The notes beneath the pieces were generated by a model. The model worked only from the letters and a program-made list of their open reading frames with translations. It had not been told where the DNA came from and did not search any database. Shown piece by piece: positions 23,638-31,647 of a stretch of 34,378 bases of DNA; position 1 is the stretch's first letter, and the number at the start of each line of letters is the position of its first letter. Source of the stretch: Desulfobacteraceae bacterium CG2_30_51_40 (lineage in GTDB: Bacteria > Desulfobacterota > DSM-4660 > Desulfatiglandales > Desulfatiglandaceae); contig MNYJ01000105.1 in assembly GCA_001874005.1 (NCBI GenBank), forward strand, positions 1 through 34,378, read 5' to 3'. The translations under genes were made by a program, and so were the position numbers.

Positions 23638-24978
23638 ATGAAATTCATAGTAATAGGAGGGGATGCGGCCGGCATGAGCGCGGCAAGCAGGGCAAAAAGG
23701 AACCTGCCTGAACTTGAAGTGACTGTTCTTGAGCAGGGTGAAGACGTATCTTACAGCGCTTGCGGAATGCCCTATAATTTAGCTGATCCTTTTCGAGAAA
23801 TGGATGATCTTGTCGTAAGAAGGGCCGAGGTCTTCAGGGAAAAGCAGGGGATAGATCTCAGGCTTCGGCATCGAGTTGATGCCATTGACAGAATAGGGAG
23901 CAGCGTTAAAGGGACTGATAATAAGGGAAGGCCGTTCTCCCTTTATTACGACCGACTCCTGATTGCTACCGGCGCGTCACCCCTGGTGCCGCAGATACCA
24001 GGGACCGATCTTCCCGGGGTATTTGTGCTCAAGGGACTCCACCATGGAAGGCAGATCAAGGACTACCTCAGAAAGGTCCATGCTCATAAGGCAGTAATCA
24101 TAGGGATGGGCTATATCGCCCTTGAGATGTGCGAGGCATTCAGGGCGCTTGGTATTGAAGTCGCGATGGTAAAGCCCCGGCCGGTTCTGCTGCCGAGGAT
24201 GCATAAGAGGCTTTCAGAAATTATAAAGACTGTACTGGAGAAAGAATCTGTTGAACTCTTTGCCGGAGTCGAACCCCGAAGTATTGAAAAAGAGGGCGAT
24301 CTGGTGCGGCTGTCTTGCTCCGGTCAAGAATTCAAAGCAGACCTTGTGCTCGTCGCCGCGGGGATAGAGCCCAACAGCGGACTTGCACTTGATGCGGGGC
24401 TGGAATTAGGGCCATCTAATTCTATTGCAGTTGACCGGAGTCTAAGGACTTCGGATGAAAAAATATTTGCCGCCGGTGACTGCTCAGATGCCTATCATGT
24501 GGTAACAGGCCGTAAGGTATGGATACCGCTCGCCTTGAGGGCAAACAGGGCCGGATGGGCTGTGGCGGATAATGTTACCGGCGGTGAGGCATCGCTCGAC
24601 GGAGTTGCAGGCACGGCTGTCTTCAAGGTTTTTGAGCTGGAAGTTGCGACAACAGGCCTCAATATGGAAGAGGCTAAATCAGCCGGATTCGACCCTGTGG
24701 AAGTGGTTATAGAATCAAGGTCAAGGGCGCACGCGCACGCCGGGTCATCAAATATACTGGTTTATATGGCTGCGGACAAGCCTAGCGGAAGGCTTCTAGG
24801 GGTGCAGATGGTGGGCAGGGAAGGCGTTGCCCACCGGATAAACTCCGCTGCAGTCGCGCTTCATCAGCACATGACAGTCGAGGCATTCAGCCAGTGCGAT
24901 CTGGCCTATGCCCCGCCTTTCAGCCCGGTATGGGACCCGCTGCTCACAGCCGCAAACCAATTACTCAAGGCCCTGTAG
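23638..24978 (+). CDS. CoA-disulfide reductase / NADH oxidase-like flavoprotein
   Basis: 446 aa from the ATG at 23638, chosen because AGGAGG lies 8 nt upstream and MKFIVIGGDAAGMSAA is the family N-terminus; the frame is open far upstream. FAD motif IVIGGDAAGMSAASRAKR, single redox Cys in SYSACGMPY (C42), NAD motif AVIIGMGYIALEMCEA, KIFAAGDCSDAYH, and a dimerisation domain ending LAYAPPFSPVWDPLL. Same class as the 20505 gene but with no rhodanese domain. Expected to reduce CoA disulfide, persulfides or O2 with NAD(P)H. It is the last gene before glgP, which is convergent; a 61-nt gap shows no clear terminator. Confidence 0.88.
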   Translation: MKFIVIGGDAAGMSAASRAKRNLPELEVTVLEQGEDVSYSACGMPYNLADPFREMDDLVVRRAEVFREKQGIDLRLRHRVDAIDRIGSSVKGTDNKGRPFSLYYDRLLIATGASPLVPQIPGTDLPGVFVLKGLHHGRQIKDYLRKVHAHKAVIIGMGYIALEMCEAFRALGIEVAMVKPRPVLLPRMHKRLSEIIKTVLEKESVELFAGVEPRSIEKEGDLVRLSCSGQEFKADLVLVAAGIEPNSGLALDAGLELGPSNSIAVDRSLRTSDEKIFAAGDCSDAYHVVTGRKVWIPLALRANRAGWAVADNVTGGEASLDGVAGTAVFKVFELEVATTGLNMEEAKSAGFDPVEVVIESRSRAHAHAGSSNILVYMAADKPSGRLLGVQMVGREGVAHRINSAAVALHQHMTVEAFSQCDLAYAPPFSPVWDPLLTAANQLLKAL

Positions 24979-25039
24979 CAGTTTATCCTCATGGAACGGC
25001 AAGAGGGCAACCATATAATTGCTTCGCCTGCTTACCGGA

Positions 25040-27604
25040 TCACTCCTTGGCCCAGATGGCAAGCCCCATTGAGTGACGGTTTTCAATTATGGGATGATTC
25101 GGAGTCACCCTGACATTTACCCCGAATTGTCCCACCTCCTCAAACCGCACATCGGCTGCGTATCTATATGAGCGATCAGCGAAGGCCTCGGCAGGTTCCA
25201 TGGGATGTTCAAAGCGATCCAGGAAATGTCCCGTATGATCAAGCCGGCCGCAATATGAACCTACCATGACATCCTTGGGCTCCAGCTCTCCCAGCGTGAC
25301 ATCTGCCTCAACGTGATAGGTTCCTCCGACCTCAAGCTCTGATATCTGCTGCATCCTTACCCCCTTTATGGAGACCCCGGACCAGTTATACATGATCTTC
25401 TCTCTCCAGGCCGCCAGCTTCTTGAGCCCATCTCTTTCGGAACCCATCAGCTTTTCTTCATGTACGGCGGCCGGCAGATAAAACCTATCCCAGTATTCCT
25501 CAACCATGCGATGGCTGTTGAATACCGGGCAAAGTCTGCGCAGGGACAATTTCATCATGGCAAGCCATTTGCGGGGCAGCCTGTCCGCGCCCCTGTCGTA
25601 GAATAGAGGGACAACGTCTTTTTCCAGTATATCGAAGATGGCCCTGCTCTCCAGATCATCCTGAAATCCCTCGTCCTGATATTCCTCGCCCCTGCCTATT
25701 GCCCAGCCGATCTCTCTGTCATATCCCTCGTCCCACCATCCGTCCAGGACGCTCATGTGCAAAGCCCCGTTTGCCACGGCCTTCATGCCGCTCGTGCCGC
25801 AGGCCTCAAGGGGTCTTCTAGGCGTATTGAGCCATATATCCACCCCCTGAACCAGTTGGCGCGCTACCTCCATGTCATAGTCCTCAATAAACACTATTCG
25901 GCGTCTGAAATCTTCCATCTCGGCAACCTCAACCAGGTGTTTAATGAGTTCCTTTCCCATGTGGTCCTGCGGATGGGCCTTGCCGGCGAAAATGATCTGC
26001 ATCGGTTTGGTGCTGTTAGTAAGAAGTTTATGAAGCCGATCCATGTCTCTCATTATCAACTGCGCCCTCTTGTAGGGAGCAAAGCGTCTGGCAAATCCTA
26101 TCGTGAGGGCCTCGGGGTCAAGTATCTCATCAACTATCGCTATGTCCCTGTTTGAAAAACCCCTCCTCGCCATCTGATCTCTCAGTCTGCGGCGGCAGAA
26201 TCCCACCAGCCTTGCCCTTGCCTGCTCATGTGTCCTCCATAGTTCCGTGTCAGGAATCCTGTCAACGCGCTCCCATACCTTTTCGTTGTCAGGGTCTTCA
26301 ATCCATCTGGGCCCCATGTACCTGTTGTAGTGTTCGGCCATCCCCTGGCATATCCATGTAGGTATATGAACACCGTTTGTAGTGTAGCTTATTGGAAGAT
26401 CAATTTCAGGGGTCTTAGGCCATATCTTCTGCCACATTTTTCTGCTCACCCTGCCGTGGAGGCGGCTTACGGCGTTATTCCACGTGGAAAGCCTCAGCGC
26501 CAGAACCGCCATTGAAAAAGGCTCTTCTCGATCTCTGGGATTTTGCCTGCCGAAACCAAGCATCACATCAAAGCTTATCCCTAGGGACCTAGCGAAATCC
26601 TCGAAATACGCCCTCATGAGATCGGGATGGAAAAGATCAATGCCGGCAGGAACAGGGGTATGTGTGGTAAAGACACTGGTTACCCGAACAAGCTCCAGGG
26701 CTTCGTTAAAAGTCAAATTCGCCTCCGCCTTAAGGCTGCGTATCCTCTCAAAAGCGGCAAACGCGCTATGCCCCTCGTTCATGTGAAAGATAGTGGCCTC
26801 TATGCCCATCTCCTTCAGCATCCTCACCCCGCCTATTCCGAGAACGATCTCCTGCCTGATCCGCATATCCCGGTCCCCTCCATAGAGCTGGGATGTAATG
26901 CTTCTCATCCACGGCGAGTTCTCAGGCACGTTCGTATCGAGAAGATAAAGTTCAGTTCTTCCGACATCGACCAGCCACACCTGTATCCAGACCTGCTCAC
27001 CCCTGAGGGGAAGGACGATCCGAACGGGAGTTCCATCCTGCCTCTTAACCAGTTTCATTGTTGTGGACGTAAACTGGATAGCGGGATAGGTCTCCATCTG
27101 CCAGCCCTCTTTGCTCAGGTACTGCCTGAAATATCCCTGCTGATAAGCCAGGGATATCCCCACTATCGGAAGATTTAAATCGCTAGCGGACTTGAGATGA
27201 TCCCCGGACAATATCCCCAGACCCCCGGAGTAGATGGGAAGACAGGCTGCCAGGCCGCACTCGGCAGTAAAATAGGCCACTTTAAAGGGAGTCTCCCTCT
27301 CACCGAATATCTTTGGATTTCTCTTCTCTGCCCTGTACCTGTTGAATTCCTGGATCACCCTGTCCATGTGGGCGAGAAAACCCTCATCGGAGGAGAAGTT
27401 ATCCAGATCACCCTGCCTGAGCTTCCCCAGAAGGGCAACCGGGTTTCTTCCGGTCTCCTCCCAGAGATCCGGATTGAGTCTCCTGAACAGGTCATTAGTC
27501 TCATAGTTCCATTCAAACCAGACATTGTGGGCGAGATCTTCGAGCGGTTTTAACCTCTCCGGGATGTGTGGCTTTACTTCGATGGATGCAATCGGGATTG
27601 TCAT
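25040..27604 (-). CDS. glgP: Alpha-glucan (glycogen/maltodextrin) phosphorylase, GT35
   Basis: 854 aa. An N-terminal DUF3417 domain (PHIPERLKPLEDLAHNVWFEWN) marks the short archaeal/bacterial phosphorylase lineage. Core motifs include ECGLAACLPIYSGGLGILSG, FHMNEGHSAFAAFERI, TTHTPVPAGIDLF, ARRFAPYKRA, IFAGKAHPQD, and the PLP-lysine block GTSGMKAVANGALHMS with the Lys near residue 606. It cleaves alpha-1,4-glucan with phosphate to glucose-1-phosphate. The C-terminal about 130 residues (YNWSGVSIKGV onward) form an extra beta-rich region also known in this lineage. ATG at 27604 with GAGAGG a little far upstream. Stands alone. It shares sugar-phosphate metabolism with gpmI in this window but is not in an operon with it. 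Confidence 0.93.
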   Translation of the reverse strand: MTIPIASIEVKPHIPERLKPLEDLAHNVWFEWNYETNDLFRRLNPDLWEETGRNPVALLGKLRQGDLDNFSSDEGFLAHMDRVIQEFNRYRAEKRNPKIFGERETPFKVAYFTAECGLAACLPIYSGGLGILSGDHLKSASDLNLPIVGISLAYQQGYFRQYLSKEGWQMETYPAIQFTSTTMKLVKRQDGTPVRIVLPLRGEQVWIQVWLVDVGRTELYLLDTNVPENSPWMRSITSQLYGGDRDMRIRQEIVLGIGGVRMLKEMGIEATIFHMNEGHSAFAAFERIRSLKAEANLTFNEALELVRVTSVFTTHTPVPAGIDLFHPDLMRAYFEDFARSLGISFDVMLGFGRQNPRDREEPFSMAVLALRLSTWNNAVSRLHGRVSRKMWQKIWPKTPEIDLPISYTTNGVHIPTWICQGMAEHYNRYMGPRWIEDPDNEKVWERVDRIPDTELWRTHEQARARLVGFCRRRLRDQMARRGFSNRDIAIVDEILDPEALTIGFARRFAPYKRAQLIMRDMDRLHKLLTNSTKPMQIIFAGKAHPQDHMGKELIKHLVEVAEMEDFRRRIVFIEDYDMEVARQLVQGVDIWLNTPRRPLEACGTSGMKAVANGALHMSVLDGWWDEGYDREIGWAIGRGEEYQDEGFQDDLESRAIFDILEKDVVPLFYDRGADRLPRKWLAMMKLSLRRLCPVFNSHRMVEEYWDRFYLPAAVHEEKLMGSERDGLKKLAAWREKIMYNWSGVSIKGVRMQQISELEVGGTYHVEADVTLGELEPKDVMVGSYCGRLDHTGHFLDRFEHPMEPAEAFADRSYRYAADVRFEEVGQFGVNVRVTPNHPIIENRHSMGLAIWAKE

Positions 27605-27772
27605 GTCGGCTTAACCTCTCTTGCTAATTATTTATGTAAAGATGGCAACTGCACAGTTTTTCAGGTTCACGGTTATCGGTTCACAGCTCACGGTTATCGA
27701 AATCGAATTCCTCTGTAATATTATGCATTGATGATCCGGCGGCATCTTGTATTTGTTTATTCGTACGCGTTC

Positions 27773-27913
27773 AAAAATCCGGGGTAGGTGCGGCTTCAGC
27801 CGCACCGAAATCGTGCGCCGTGCGCCTGAAGGCGCACCTACAGAACCTGATTCCTTAGTCTGCATGTCCTGATCGGCGCAAAGCCGTCCCCCCAATTATT
27901 GAGCTGATACGAT
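27773..27913. repeat. BIME-like double-hairpin repeat (copy 2)
   Basis: Perfect hairpins GTGCGGCTTCAGCCGCAC and GTGCGCCTGAAGGCGCAC inside GTAGGT..ACCTAC, followed by a GCGCAAAGCC tail and GATACGAT, as at 15450-15588. Just before it, near 27667-27697, CACGGTTATCG is repeated. Confidence 0.75.
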
Positions 27914-27960
27914 AGTTTTATCAAACGCTCATGACAGAAATATTTTGTCGCCCCCCGCTA

Positions 27961-28052
27961 ATGAAAATCCTCCTCCGGCTCCACACTCTACGAGGTCGAG
28001 GATTTCCCTCCCCCCGCGCGGGGGAGGGTCGAGGTGGGGGGTGTATTTTCAC
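27961..28052. repeat. Mosaic intergenic repeat, G/C-rich module
   Basis: Opens with ATGAAAATCC and closes with GTATTTTCAC around a CTCCCCCCGCGCGGGGGAG hairpin and a GGTGGGGGG run. Together with the neighbouring repeats it fills the 614-bp gap 27605-28218, which holds no gene. Confidence 0.65.
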
Positions 28053-28053
28053 G

Positions 28054-28105
28054 GTAAATTCAAGGCGAATGATCATTTTAATCACAGAAATACATTAAGG
28101 TAAAC
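28054..28105. repeat. Degenerate fragment of the 142-bp MITE
   Basis: AATTCAAGGCGAATGATCATTTTAATCACAGAAATACAT is broken here into its recognisable blocks: TTCAAGGCG, ATTTTAA, CACAG and AATACAT occur in the same order and spacing as inside the intact elements (for example 15624-15670). The termini are lost. Confidence 0.6.
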
Positions 28106-28112
28106 AGCTATC

Positions 28113-28192
28113 CAATCCTTGTTCCGGCCTTAGCCGGAATGACGACCCGGCTTCCGGATCGAGCCCGGCTTTTTTAGATTCGGCATTTTCAT
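28113..28192. repeat. Degenerate TTCCGGCC..GCCGGAATGACG repeat
   Basis: TTCCGGCCTTAGCCGGAATG, then GGCTTCCGGATCGAGCCCGG and a GGCATTTTCATG box, the same order as at 1018-1115. Confidence 0.6.
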
Positions 28193-28218
28193 GCAACCAG
28201 CCATAATCTACACCAAGG

Positions 28219-29388
28219 TCACTCCTTGTTTTTGAACTTGAACTCCATCTGCGTCGGTCTTATGTGCACCACCTGAACCCTGTCGTTAGGGAGAAGCACT
28301 TGATCCCTGTTGACGGGAAAAACGGAATAGCCCAAATGAGCCAGAGAAAGATCAATCTCAATTTTGACGTCACTGACTGAAAGTGTGCTGGCATCCCTTC
28401 TCAGACCTCGCACTGTAAGGTTCACCCTGGGGTTTACCGGTTCCACTATCTCTTTGTTTTCCGGAAGGTTGCGCAATACCGGAGGCACGGCAAAGCTTAC
28501 TTCAAAATCCTGCTGGCCTGCAAGGAGAAGCCAGATGGCCGAAACACCCAGCAGGGATATAAGTTTGGGCAGCCAGTTGACTGTTACATAAGAACTGATT
28601 TGCGATCCCCAAGAAAGACTTGGAGAGGCCTTCGGTGCCATGCCCTCGGAGATCATGGTCGAAAGCGCCTGCTTTTCTTTTATCTCCGTAATCCTTCCGC
28701 CCCTCGCTACAGAGACATTTCCCCTTTCCTCCGACACGGCTATGACCCAAGCGTCGCACCTTTCGCTCAGACCCAGGGCGGCCCTGTGTCTTGTTCCCCA
28801 TTCATTGGGAAGCCCGTCAGCCGAACTCAACGGGAGATAACAGGCCACCCCGGCTATCCTCCCATCCCTTACTATTGCTGCCCCGTCATGGATCGGCGAT
28901 TCCTTATGGAATATACTCATAAGCATCTCATAGCCGGCATCCGCATCAATAGGATGCCCGCCTGTAATCAGCTCGTCAACCCTTTCGGCCCGCTCCAGAA
29001 TTATCAAGGCCCCAATCCTGCGTGAAGCGAGTCTGAATATCGCGTCCGCCAAATCGTCCACCCAGTCGCTGGAGGCTTGAGACTTCCTGTGACCAAGCAT
29101 CCTGACAGGGTTCACCTTTTCAAGCACCTGTCTAATCTCCGATTGAAACAAAATGATGAGCAGGATGACGAGTACCTGCCATAGTATCTGAAAGACCCAG
29201 GTAGTGAGGAAAAGGCCCCAGCTCTTTGCTATAGTAAAAACGACCCCGATTACCATCATCCCAATGAGGGCTTTATAGGCCTTTGTCCCCCTGAACCACA
29301 GGTAGAGATAATAAACCAGTGCGGACAAAAGCAGGATATCGGCTATGTCTCTTATCCGCATTGTCGTCAAAATAGCAAGAAAATCCAT
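28219..29388 (-). CDS. cdaA: Diadenylate cyclase CdaA fused to a YbbR (CdaR-like) domain
   Basis: 389 aa from the ATG at 29388; a longer frame to 29559 overlaps the upstream gene and is rejected. Three N-terminal membrane helices (about 14-31, 39-58, 62-82), then a DAC catalytic domain with HDGAAIV (D168-G-A) and GTRHRAALG (198-206), the two motifs that bind and condense two ATP to c-di-AMP. A fourth membrane helix lies at 274-290. Residues about 295-385 match one YbbR repeat (VPPVLRNLPENKEI, VNLTVRG, DVKIEIDLS, VQVVHIRPTQ). In Firmicutes CdaA and its YbbR regulator CdaR are separate co-operonic genes; here both are on one chain, with the YbbR part predicted outside the membrane. Third gene of an M48 / small membrane protein / cdaA operon. 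Confidence 0.9.
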   Translation of the reverse strand: MDFLAILTTMRIRDIADILLLSALVYYLYLWFRGTKAYKALIGMMVIGVVFTIAKSWGLFLTTWVFQILWQVLVILLIILFQSEIRQVLEKVNPVRMLGHRKSQASSDWVDDLADAIFRLASRRIGALIILERAERVDELITGGHPIDADAGYEMLMSIFHKESPIHDGAAIVRDGRIAGVACYLPLSSADGLPNEWGTRHRAALGLSERCDAWVIAVSEERGNVSVARGGRITEIKEKQALSTMISEGMAPKASPSLSWGSQISSYVTVNWLPKLISLLGVSAIWLLLAGQQDFEVSFAVPPVLRNLPENKEIVEPVNPRVNLTVRGLRRDASTLSVSDVKIEIDLSLAHLGYSVFPVNRDQVLLPNDRVQVVHIRPTQMEFKFKNKE

Positions 29389-29462
29389 TGCTCGATATTT
29401 GTCCTCGCGTTCGTTCCGACGCCCGGCTGGGGTGGGAAAAAGGTATTTCCTTGAGGCCGGGC

Positions 29463-29981
29463 TTATAACGTCTTTACTTGCGCCTTTTTTCTTCTCCGCC
29501 AAACGGATCGTAACAAGATAATTAAAAAAGGCAGGGTGATAAAAGCTGCATCGTCCCATCTACCCGCTGAAAAGTCCGGCATGAAATAGTAAGTGATACC
29601 ACCTGCTAACAGACTTATTCTTATGCACCTTCCATATCCGGCAAAGGTGAACACACGCAGGAATATAAGGTATAGAAAAGACCAGAAGAAGAAAAGGGCA
29701 AAGTTGGTAATGACCCGGTATCCGGGAGGAATCAGGCCGGCTATATGCCTTGCTGTTCTGTCCAGAATGCCTCGCTCTTCCCTGAGCCTTATTCCGGCAA
29801 CTTCTCCGACGGTTATCTTATCGTCTATATGAACGCCCGCCGGGATGAGCATGTCGAGCGTAACTGGGCATGCGGTCTTATGTAGCTTATCGTTTAGAGC
29901 CCTGAATGGAAGGCGGCTAACATGGTCTAGAAAGAGATATGCCCCTGCCCCAAAAGCGATCAGCAATAGGATCGGGGTCAA
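29463..29981 (-). CDS. Small membrane protein of unknown function
   Basis: 172 aa, family not recognised. An N-terminal hydrophobic helix (3-18), a soluble part of about 70 residues (HKTACPVTLDMLIPAGVHIDD to GYRVI), then hydrophobic stretches at about 92-112, 118-132 and 144-162 and a basic tail WRRRKKAQVK. ATG at 29981, 30 nt after the M48 gene stop; its stop is 74 nt before the cdaA start. Its fixed place between a periplasmic protease and a membrane cyclase suggests a shared envelope function, but nothing in the sequence names it. Confidence 0.75.
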   Translation of the reverse strand: MTPILLLIAFGAGAYLFLDHVSRLPFRALNDKLHKTACPVTLDMLIPAGVHIDDKITVGEVAGIRLREERGILDRTARHIAGLIPPGYRVITNFALFFFWSFLYLIFLRVFTFAGYGRCIRISLLAGGITYYFMPDFSAGRWDDAAFITLPFLIILLRSVWRRRKKAQVKTL

Positions 29982-30011
29982 ACGCCAAATATGATTTGCC
30001 TTCCCAGTCGT

Positions 30012-31424
30012 TCAGTTACCCCGGGGCTTAGGCTGCAAGGCCTTTTCTATTCGTTCCAACATCTCTTTGTCCCCTGCTGAAAGCTCTCTGGCCTTCTCGA
30101 AGTGGAACCGGGCCATCCTCATATCCCCCTTCTTCTTGAAGAAGAAACCAAAATTGAAATGGGCATGAGAAAGCCTATCAAGTTTTCCGTATGATACACC
30201 TAAATTATGAAACACATCATCCCTTACCGGGGGAAATGCCTTGAGCCTTTCATAGATAGACACCGCCTTTTCATGCTCTTCTTTGCTTTGATAGCACCCG
30301 GCAAGGATGAAAAGAGCCGCCTTGTCATCCCTGTCCTTTTCGAGGACCTTGTTCAATAAAGCTATCGCATCCTCGGTGTTCCCACTTGACTGATACATCT
30401 CCGCAAGGCCTCGTGACACTGCCGCCGAGTGGGGGGCGTAACGCATCGCACGGGACAGGTATTCGCTCGCCACGGCAAAGTCCGCCCTCTGCTTCATAAT
30501 CAGCCCGAGACCGTAATAACCTGGAGCCGATCCCGGGTTCTTCTTTATCTCTGCCCTGAATGACCTCATGGCATCAGATGAGTCCATGTGAAGGGCCAAT
30601 ACAGATGCCCTGAAAAACGGATATTCCTCAGCGAGGCGAAGGGCCTCTTCCCTCTGAGCCAGATCTGGATGTTCCCTCGTCAGGGTGTCAATATTTGCCA
30701 TGCGCTCAGGTCCGGTCGGATGGGTAAGCAGGTAGGCCGGGACCTTATCCGTTCCCATCCATCTTCCCCTCTCTATCTTCGAGAGAACCGAGACCATGGA
30801 GCCGGGATCAAGTCCAGCGCTCCTCATATAGGAAAACCCCAATTGATCAGCCTCGCGTTCATCATTTCTGCTGTAATGGAGCTGCGTCTGGATGCCGGCC
30901 GCCATAGTGCCGGTAATTATGGCCCCGGCGGCAGGCCCGCCTATCAGCACTCCCGCCAGGATTCCAGCCAGTGTAGCAAGCCCTATCTTCTTACCCTGGT
31001 CCACTCGCGCGGACAGATGCCTTGCGGATACGTGGCCCAATTCATGGCATATCACCGCCGCAAGCTCTGGAAGTCTGTCAGTCTCCGTAATAAGTCCGGT
31101 AAATATAAATATGCGGCCTCCTGGGGCCGCAAATGCATTCAAAGAACCGTCCTTTAAGATATAGAACCTGAAAGGAAATGGATTAACCTCGATCGCCTCT
31201 GAAAGATATTTACCAACCCTGTTTATGTAATCATTAAGAAAATCATCTTCTACTACAGTGAAGTATTTCTGCACTTGAGCGAAAAACTCATCTCCCAAGG
31301 TGGTCTCCTCTTCTATTGATAGGGCCATTGCATCCTTTGGAGACCAGGAAATGAAGCTCAGAAAAAGGACACACAGGACAGCTCTAAACAGTCTTTGCTG
31401 CCGCTGTAACCGACTTATAAACAA
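30012..31424 (-). CDS. Periplasmic M48 metalloprotease with TPR repeats (BepA/YfgC-like)
   Basis: 470 aa. Signal peptide 1-34 (RAVLCVLFLSFISW..AMA). Zinc motif HELGH (127-131) with the third ligand in DEREADQLG (about 191), and a Gly/Ala-rich hydrophobic segment between (150-178). TPR repeats fill about 275-455 (GLGLIMKQRADFAVASEYLS; GLAEMYQSSGNTEDAIALLN; NFGFFFKKKGDMRMARFHFE). This domain order matches BepA, which degrades or helps assemble outer-membrane proteins. TTG start at 31424 with AAGGAG 11 nt upstream; no better ATG is present. First gene of the operon with the small membrane protein and cdaA. Confidence 0.9.
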   Translation of the reverse strand: MFISRLQRQQRLFRAVLCVLFLSFISWSPKDAMALSIEEETTLGDEFFAQVQKYFTVVEDDFLNDYINRVGKYLSEAIEVNPFPFRFYILKDGSLNAFAAPGGRIFIFTGLITETDRLPELAAVICHELGHVSARHLSARVDQGKKIGLATLAGILAGVLIGGPAAGAIITGTMAAGIQTQLHYSRNDEREADQLGFSYMRSAGLDPGSMVSVLSKIERGRWMGTDKVPAYLLTHPTGPERMANIDTLTREHPDLAQREEALRLAEEYPFFRASVLALHMDSSDAMRSFRAEIKKNPGSAPGYYGLGLIMKQRADFAVASEYLSRAMRYAPHSAAVSRGLAEMYQSSGNTEDAIALLNKVLEKDRDDKAALFILAGCYQSKEEHEKAVSIYERLKAFPPVRDDVFHNLGVSYGKLDRLSHAHFNFGFFFKKKGDMRMARFHFEKARELSAGDKEMLERIEKALQPKPRGN

Positions 31425-31463
31425 GATTATCTTCTCCTTTTATTTGCTCTTGGTTTTGATATG

Positions 31464-31475
31464 CTAACATGTTAG
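31464..31475. promoter_or_regulatory. Perfect 12-bp palindrome in a divergent intergenic region
   Basis: CTAACATGTTAG lies 39 bp upstream of the M48 start and 172 bp before the histidine-kinase start. It is a plausible operator for either direction. No protein is assigned. Confidence 0.3.
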
Positions 31476-31647
31476 AAGGTCATTTGCAAACTCGGAGCCA
31501 TGACTGAAATTAATCTGAAAGCTACTTTCATAGTGAAAATGCACCACCCGCCGCAAGCCTTTCCCGCCGGTCGGCACGGGGAAAACTCACGCACGGGGGT
31601 GAAAGAATACACGTGTCATGAAGGTTTGGCTGGAGGCGATGCCTGGT

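Noticed and set aside
27632-27895. Minus-strand ORF of 87 aa with SVGAPSGARRTISVRLKPHLPR
   Set aside because: It lies over the BIME-like repeat; the same peptide appears at 15352-15561 for the same reason.
28219-29559. Longer CdaA frame starting at 29559
   Set aside because: It would overlap the upstream membrane-protein gene by 97 nt and adds a non-homologous, Arg/Lys-rich N-terminus; the ATG at 29388 begins the normal CdaA membrane domain.
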